DNA of 64,000 nt from Elusimicrobia bacterium RIFOXYA2_FULL_47_53 (lineage in GTDB: Bacteria > Elusimicrobiota > Endomicrobiia > Endomicrobiales > XYA2-FULL-47-53). Of this stretch, positions 59,696 to 64,000 are shown piece by piece. A program made the translations under genes and the position numbers. The notes beneath the pieces were generated by a model. The model worked only from the letters and a program-made list of their open reading frames with translations. It did not search any database and was not told the origin of the DNA. The DNA lies in contig MGVE01000001.1 of NCBI GenBank assembly GCA_001800315.1, positions 140,269 to 204,268 on the forward strand. The letters run 5' to 3'. The first letter of the stretch is position 1. Each line of letters starts with the position of its first letter.

Positions 59696-61717
59696 CCGCG
59701 CCGCCTTCTCGGATGATAGCTCTTTTGGTCTTACTCCCGGGTTGGCAAGCAGAATTTCCGCAATTAGAAGCAGGAGCGCCGCCAATAAAAGATACCGTGA
59801 GAGCTCTTTTCCGTAAAGTATTGAGGCAAGCTCATCTTCCCAGCCCGCAGCGGGCAGCAGGCCGGCAAATCTGCCTTCCCAGTATTCGCGCAGTTCCGAA
59901 TCAGCAAAGCGCTTAAGCGCATCTTCGCCCGTTGAATAGTCCAGGTTTACCGCCAGGTATTCATCCGGAAGACCGTCGGCCTTTACTTCGTAAATACCCG
60001 GCTCATTGGCCATGGAATATTCGTATTCACCGTTAAAATAAGCGGCTTTGGCCCTTTTTCCGTCCGGGCCCGTGATTGAAACCGGTTTTAAAGACTTTCG
60101 CCTGACGATTTCGCCGACTTTATAATAGGGCTCGGCGGCCGTCTTCCTATCGCTTAACAAATGCGCCACCGCGGCGCGCATAAGCGGCAGGAATATGGGT
60201 TTTGACGGCAGGTTATTCCAATCCCTGTCGGCTGTCGTTGTAAAAAGAAGCACTCTTCCCCGGCCATAGGTGCCTTCGCATAAGAAAGGCCATCCCGAAT
60301 CATAGGCGGCAAGCACGGCGCTCCCCGCCCCTGGAGTTGAGGCGTACCCGGATTTAACCGAGATGTTCTGGGACTCAAATTCGGCAGGGTTAAAACCCTG
60401 AAAATCCTTTGGCGAGATATTCCACTTAACGGAGAGAGGCGTTTCAAAAACCGAAGCGATTTCGCAGGGCAGGAACTCCGCCTGCGCGAGCCCCGCTGAA
60501 TGGTTTCCGAGAAAAACCATAACCTTTCCCCCGTTTTTGAGGTAAGCATTGTATTTATCGCTGTTGTCGCGGATATTTAAAAGCATGACCACATCGTATT
60601 TTTCAAAAGCCACGGCTTCCGCCTCGCTTTCCCCGAAAACATCAGCCTCGGGAAATGCCGTGTGCAGGTAATAGCTTTCCGAACCGGAGCCGCCCGCCCC
60701 CGGATCTCCGTCTATTACGCAAAGAGCGGCCTTGCCGGGTTTCAAGGCTGAATAATAATAGCAGTTGTCCGCCTGCAGGTTATCGCCGGTCAGCCGCACC
60801 GAACCGTTAACGACGCCGGCCGTGCTCTTAAAATAGAACGGCTTTACCGGGGTTTCGCCCTTGGGAGCCTCGGCCTGAACCGCTCCGATTTTAGTCATGC
60901 CTGAATAGTACGAAATAGCCAATGAGCCGTATTGCCGTTCCCCGGACGAGAAAACGCGGGCATTCAAGGACCATTTGTCCTGAGACTCTGAGAATTCGGC
61001 AGAGACATCGCGAATAGAAAGGTTTGAAGCTTCCGAATTATCAAAACCCAGCAGTTTGAAGTTCATTCCGCCGTAGTTAAACGGCGCGGTAAAACCGTGG
61101 GCCGCCAGATCGGAGAGTAACAGGACGGTTTTATCGGCAATACTGTTCCCGGCAAAAAACTCTTTAAGAGGTTCAGCGGCGCAGGAAATATCGGTTGTCC
61201 TATAGGTTGGCTTCAGCTGGCTGAGGAAAGAGAGAATATAATTCTTGTCATTTGTAAGTCCCGGAGTGGTTGATTCCACCCTGTTTGAATAGGCAATAAC
61301 TCCTATCCGCGCGCTGCCGGGCAGCAAAGAAACAATCTTTTTGGCCTTTAATATGTATTCGTCAAACCTGTTCTTACCTCCGTCGTTGTAGCGCATGGAG
61401 AAAGAGGTGTCAATAAGCAGTACAAGCTCCCGCGAAAGCTCCGCATTTTTTTCTGCCCGGCCGGGCGCGCCGTACTGAATTCTTGGGCCTGCGAAAGCGG
61501 TTATGATAAGGAGCAAAAAAAGAACTCTTGCCGAGAGAAGCAGTAGCTTTCTTAAGCGCGAGGAGCCTTTTTTTCTCTCAATGGCGAGTTTTAAAAACTT
61601 TATGTGGCTGAAAGGCACGGCGGCATTTTTCTTTTTTCTGATAAGATGCAGAACTATCGGCAAAGCGGCGATGGGCAGGGCCAGCAGAACCGAAGGATTA
61701 AGAAACGATATGTTCAT
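59687..61717 (-). CDS. BatA-domain VWA membrane protein
   Basis: A 676-residue protein. The BatA N-terminal segment FLNPSVLLALPIAALPIVLHLI (helix about 6-26) is followed by a second helix (about 57-77) and a VWA domain with MIDAS D103-x-S105-x-S107 (LLIDTSFSM). A long periplasmic region and a C-terminal helix (about 645-663) follow. The final RSF and the stop codon are encoded by a dispersed repeat. Such proteins assemble with MoxR and DUF58 proteins in membrane complexes. It follows the DUF58 gene by one base. Confidence 0.9.
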   Translation of the reverse strand: MNISFLNPSVLLALPIAALPIVLHLIRKKKNAAVPFSHIKFLKLAIERKKGSSRLRKLLLLSARVLFLLLIITAFAGPRIQYGAPGRAEKNAELSRELVLLIDTSFSMRYNDGGKNRFDEYILKAKKIVSLLPGSARIGVIAYSNRVESTTPGLTNDKNYILSFLSQLKPTYRTTDISCAAEPLKEFFAGNSIADKTVLLLSDLAAHGFTAPFNYGGMNFKLLGFDNSEASNLSIRDVSAEFSESQDKWSLNARVFSSGERQYGSLAISYYSGMTKIGAVQAEAPKGETPVKPFYFKSTAGVVNGSVRLTGDNLQADNCYYYSALKPGKAALCVIDGDPGAGGSGSESYYLHTAFPEADVFGESEAEAVAFEKYDVVMLLNIRDNSDKYNAYLKNGGKVMVFLGNHSAGLAQAEFLPCEIASVFETPLSVKWNISPKDFQGFNPAEFESQNISVKSGYASTPGAGSAVLAAYDSGWPFLCEGTYGRGRVLLFTTTADRDWNNLPSKPIFLPLMRAAVAHLLSDRKTAAEPYYKVGEIVRRKSLKPVSITGPDGKRAKAAYFNGEYEYSMANEPGIYEVKADGLPDEYLAVNLDYSTGEDALKRFADSELREYWEGRFAGLLPAAGWEDELASILYGKELSRYLLLAALLLLIAEILLANPGVRPKELSSEKAARSF

Positions 61718-61718
61718 C

Positions 61719-62588
61719 TTACTGTTTTAGTATCCTTGCCAGCAGGGTTTCCACCGCGCTGTCAGTGAGGCAGAGATTGTAAGTGATTCCGGATTTTCTG
61801 AAAGCCGATTTAAATGTTTCAACGAAGGCCGAGACTATCTTTCTGTAGCTGTCGGCTATTTCGTCGGCGTCGCAGAACAGCTCGGCGGCGCTTTCCAGGT
61901 CCCGAAAAACAGTTTCCCCCGAATAAGCAAAATCCAGTTCCCCGCGGTTTAAGACATGAAAGACCATCACCTCATGGTGCCTGAATTTATAGTATTTCAG
62001 GGCCTTGATTATTTCGCCGGCGTCGCCCATAAGGTCGGATATTATAACAAGAAGCGATCTTTTTTTTATGTGTTTACCGAAATCCCTGAGCACCGAAACA
62101 AACGAAGTCTCATCCCCGGGGCTTAAGGTCTCCAGTTTTTCAAAAATCAGCGGCATGTGGCTCAGCTGGTGGCGCGGCGGTATGTAAAAGGAAAGTTTTT
62201 CGGCAAAAGCCGAAACCGAGACAGCGTCTTCCTGTCTCAGCAGCAGGTATGTCAGCGACGCGGCTACGAGCTTTCCAAAATCAAGTTTGGAAATGCCCGA
62301 AGATCCTTTAAAACCCATGGACGCGGAAGAGTCCAGCAGAATATGGGCCCGCAGGTTAGTCTCATCCTGAAATTGTTTTAAGAAAAGTTTTTCGGTGCGG
62401 CCGAGAATTTTCCAGTCAAGGTACCTCGGGTCATCGCCGGGCGCGTACTCCCTGTGCTGGGCAAATTCCTGGGAGTGGCCGCGGTAAGGGCTGGAATGAA
62501 GGCCGGCAAGCACACCTTCAACTACCAAGTTTACTTTTAGCCTGAGGTTGGATATTCTGGAGAGTTCTACTGGGTCAAGGAGTTTCAT
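61719..62588 (-). CDS. DUF58 VWA-like protein
   Basis: The 289-residue soluble protein has the DUF58 hallmark YAPGDDPRYLDWKILGRTEKLFLKQF (about 49-73) and a VWA domain with MIDAS D86-x-S88-x-S90 (LLDSSASM). DUF58 proteins pair with MoxR ATPases. The ATG lies just after a 167-base MITE-like insertion that separates this gene from moxR, so it may be expressed less than moxR or from a promoter inside the insertion. Confidence 0.92.
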   Translation of the reverse strand: MKLLDPVELSRISNLRLKVNLVVEGVLAGLHSSPYRGHSQEFAQHREYAPGDDPRYLDWKILGRTEKLFLKQFQDETNLRAHILLDSSASMGFKGSSGISKLDFGKLVAASLTYLLLRQEDAVSVSAFAEKLSFYIPPRHQLSHMPLIFEKLETLSPGDETSFVSVLRDFGKHIKKRSLLVIISDLMGDAGEIIKALKYYKFRHHEVMVFHVLNRGELDFAYSGETVFRDLESAAELFCDADEIADSYRKIVSAFVETFKSAFRKSGITYNLCLTDSAVETLLARILKQ

Positions 62589-62590
62589 AT

Positions 62591-62757
62591 TGAGTCAATT
62601 GAAAAAGCCTGTTTCAGGAGCGAAATTTTGGGTTTTGTGCCGAGGCAAGGCGACCGAGGCAAGCATATGCTCCACGGAGTATCTGTAAGCTGAGGCCAAC
62701 GAAGCCGCAGGCCAAAGGCCGAAATTGCAGCCCGAAAGAGGTTTTTCAACTGACTCA
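62591..62757. mobile_element. MITE-like element with imperfect terminal inverted repeats
   Basis: A 167-base non-coding element between moxR and DUF58. Its ends are imperfect inverted repeats of about 27 bases: left TGAGTCAATTGAAAAAGCCT..., right (read inward) TGAGTCAGTTGAAAAACCTC.... The interior has GAGGCAAG twice (GCCGAGGCAAGG and CCGAGGCAAGC) and GGCC-rich palindromes. There is no ORF. It ends a few bases from the DUF58 start codon and does not interrupt either gene. Confidence 0.72.
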
Positions 62758-62795
62758 TATTATAGGTTCAACTCCCGAAAGACGGCAAAACATCG

Positions 62796-63797
62796 TCAGC
62801 CGGCGGACTGTTCCAGGAGCCTTGAGATAAGTTTGTCGGCGGTCATGCCTTCAGCCTCGCCGTTAAAGTTCACTAAAACCCTGTGCCTGAGCGCGGGAGC
62901 GGCCACGGCCTTGATATCCTCAACCGATACGGCAAAACGGCCTTCAAGTATGGCTTTCGCTTTAGCTCCCAGTATAAGCGCCTGCGCGCCTCTCGGCCCG
63001 GCGCCCCAGTTCACGAACTGTTTCACGAAATCCGGGGAAGTGTTTTCATGGGGCCTGGTGGCTCTGGCAAGCCTGACCGCGAATTCAACTGCATGGTCCG
63101 CGGCGGGGACCCTTCTGACAATATCCTGCAGGGCTATAATTTCCTGCGCCGTAAGGAGTTTCTCGGAAACGGCATTAAACTCGCCGGTCGTCCGCGAAAC
63201 TATTTCTTTCTCTTCGTCAAAGCTCGGGTAATCAATATTTATCTGGAAGAAAAACCTGTCCAGTTGGGCTTCCGGAAGCGGATAGGTGCCTTCCTGCTCA
63301 ATAGGGTTCTGGGTGGCTAAAACAAAAAACGGCAGAGCCAGCGGGTAGGTATGTCCGGCGGCGGTGATTTTGTACTCCTGCATTGCCTGCAAAAGCGCGG
63401 CCTGAGTTTTAGGCGGGGTGCGGTTTATCTCGTCTGCCAGTATTATCTGGCCAAAAAGCGGGCCTTTGATGAACCGAAAGTTCCTTTTCCCGGTGCTTAA
63501 GTCCTGGTCAATTACCTCGGTGCCGGTAATATCCGACGGCATAAGGTCGGGAGTAAACTGTATTCTTTTAAAATCCAGGTCTAAGATCTGGGCTATCGTT
63601 GATATTAGGAGGGTTTTTGCCAGGCCCGGCACGCCGACCAGCAGAACATGCCCTTTGCAGAACAGAGAGATCAGCAGTTCGTCTACTACCGCGTCCTGAC
63701 CAACTACTATTTTGGCAAGCTGTTGCTTTATAGCCAGATGGCTTTTTTTCAGTTTATCAACTAAAACAAGGTCGTCTTTTTCTGAGGACTCTTTCAT
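62796..63797 (-). CDS. MoxR-family AAA+ ATPase
   Basis: The 333-residue ATPase has Walker A GVPGLAKT (K61), Walker B ILADEINR (D122, E123), and the MoxR-specific ATQNPIEQEGTYPLPEAQLDRF with sensor 1 and arginine finger. MoxR proteins act as chaperones that fit metals or assemble VWA-domain membrane complexes. GGAGG lies six bases before the ATG and a good promoter is about 40 bases upstream. It heads a cluster of DUF58, BatA, DUF4159, VWA/amidotransferase-like, DUF2723 and DUF4175 genes. Confidence 0.94.
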   Translation of the reverse strand: MKESSEKDDLVLVDKLKKSHLAIKQQLAKIVVGQDAVVDELLISLFCKGHVLLVGVPGLAKTLLISTIAQILDLDFKRIQFTPDLMPSDITGTEVIDQDLSTGKRNFRFIKGPLFGQIILADEINRTPPKTQAALLQAMQEYKITAAGHTYPLALPFFVLATQNPIEQEGTYPLPEAQLDRFFFQINIDYPSFDEEKEIVSRTTGEFNAVSEKLLTAQEIIALQDIVRRVPAADHAVEFAVRLARATRPHENTSPDFVKQFVNWGAGPRGAQALILGAKAKAILEGRFAVSVEDIKAVAAPALRHRVLVNFNGEAEGMTADKLISRLLEQSAG

Positions 63798-63835
63798 TAC
63801 AGCCTCCGCGTGAAATGCCGCTTTGCGCCCACAAA

Positions 63836-63864
63836 AGTATACTCTTTTTGCAATGTATTTTCAA
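63836..63864 (-). promoter_or_regulatory. sigma-70-type promoter for the MoxR cluster
   Basis: On the minus strand TTGAAA (63859-63864) and TATACT (63836-63841) are 17 bases apart, each five of six to consensus. The predicted start near 63829 leaves a leader of about 32 bases including GGAGG before the moxR ATG. Confidence 0.78.
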
Positions 63865-63899
63865 ACAAAAACGCCGCAGAGGTTTTAAAGGAGGGTAAT

Positions 63900-63974
63900 G
63901 TGGTCGGAAAAGATAATTCAGGACAGTCAAACAAGATGTTCGCAGCCGCGCAGCTTACCTCGCATTCGCACTAA
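63900..63974 (+). CDS. possible divergent small ORF (24 residues)
   Basis: On the plus strand AAAGGAGGG is followed five bases later by GTG and an open frame of 24 codons ending TAA. The peptide is VVGKDNSGQSNKMFAAAQLT plus SHSH. An overlapping ATG (63898) would give an unrelated 26-residue peptide. The strong ribosome site is the main support; there is no homology evidence and no promoter was found. A partial hairpin follows at the window edge. It could equally be chance. Confidence 0.25.
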   Translation: MVGKDNSGQSNKMFAAAQLTSHSH

Positions 63975-63980
63975 TTAGTT

Positions 63981-64000
63981 AAAACCTTGCGGTTAAGCCG
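63981..64000 (+). terminator. possible terminator hairpin cut by the window edge
   Basis: The last 20 bases read AAAACCTTGCGGTTAAGCCG. CGG pairs with the final CCG around a five-base loop, and the upstream AAAACCTTG would extend the stem if CAAGGTTTT follows outside the window. Only part of the structure can be seen. Confidence 0.2.

Noticed and set aside
63898-64000. tmRNA-like tag region at the right edge
   Set aside because: The short frame and following stem looked similar in layout, but no tmRNA 5' end or alanine-rich tag is present and the upstream bases are the MoxR promoter.
1-64000. CRISPR arrays, tRNA or rRNA genes, integrases and insertion sequences
   Set aside because: Scanned by eye for direct-repeat arrays, tRNA-like cloverleaf ends and transposase motifs; none was convincing. 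A covariance-model search could still reveal a small RNA.

Overview
The window is a compact bacterial chromosome segment of moderate GC (by eye just under 50%). Every confidently called gene lies on the minus strand, so transcription runs from high to low coordinates. I count 49 protein genes (one cut by the left edge) plus one doubtful small ORF on the plus strand at the right edge. No tRNA, rRNA, CRISPR array, integrase or transposase gene was seen, and no gene-free stretch exceeds about 250 bases. Lineage: PorV-like and type IX-like sorting (CTD) domains, the DUF4175/DUF4159/BatA/MoxR set, DUF2723 glycosyltransferases, a solo FtsX with EnvC/CtpA/YibQ, and CsaB with DUF5693 suggest a deep-branching, Gram-negative-type candidate phylum (in the Elusimicrobiota/Omnitrophota/Goldbacteria neighbourhood). 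This is inference; no marker here settles it.

Layout, left to right. 1-2383: 5' nuclease end of polA, then trxB, a TlpA-like thiol oxidoreductase and trxA, read from a near-consensus promoter upstream of trxA. 2575-17784: a signalling and envelope block with two large PAS/GAF hybrid histidine kinases, a TPR-coiled-coil-HEAT membrane protein, a PorV-TPR outer-membrane protein, two single-domain response regulators, a 1263-residue kelch protein with a FlgD/type IX-like C-terminal domain, and a receiver-GAF-kinase. The last is preceded by a perfect consensus promoter and a roughly 140-nt leader holding a very GC-rich hairpin. 18019-22022: MotA, two different MotB proteins and a long coiled-coil protein, with no flagellar gene nearby.

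22114-44158: about 22 kb of tightly packed genes, many with ATGA or TAATG overlaps: larC, larB, dusB, tsaD, yibQ-like deacetylase, ctpA, envC-like, ftsX, csaB, DUF5693, glgA, galT, a TIM-barrel isomerase, scpB, scpA, trpS, an M50 protease, a CCA/poly(A) nucleotidyltransferase, a small membrane protein, a calcium-type P-ATPase and a CpXC protein. The themes are envelope remodelling and division, surface-polymer pyruvylation, glycogen, chromosome segregation and tRNA maturation. A promoter (44182-44210) and a terminator (44247-44289) mark its upstream boundary. 44310-45629: a YeiH-family transporter and a small unknown protein.

45775-63797: an 18-kb cluster MoxR, DUF58, BatA-VWA, DUF4159, VWA/amidotransferase-like membrane protein, three tandem DUF2723-TPR glycosyltransferases, DUF4175 and a TPR metallopeptidase, headed by a good promoter at 63836-63864. 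It combines a MoxR/VWA membrane assembly module with a triplicated putative extracytoplasmic glycosyltransferase and is the best candidate here for an undescribed system. Several dispersed repeats lie in the gaps: a 167-bp MITE-like element with imperfect terminal inverted repeats, two copies of one palindromic family, and one cluster of another.
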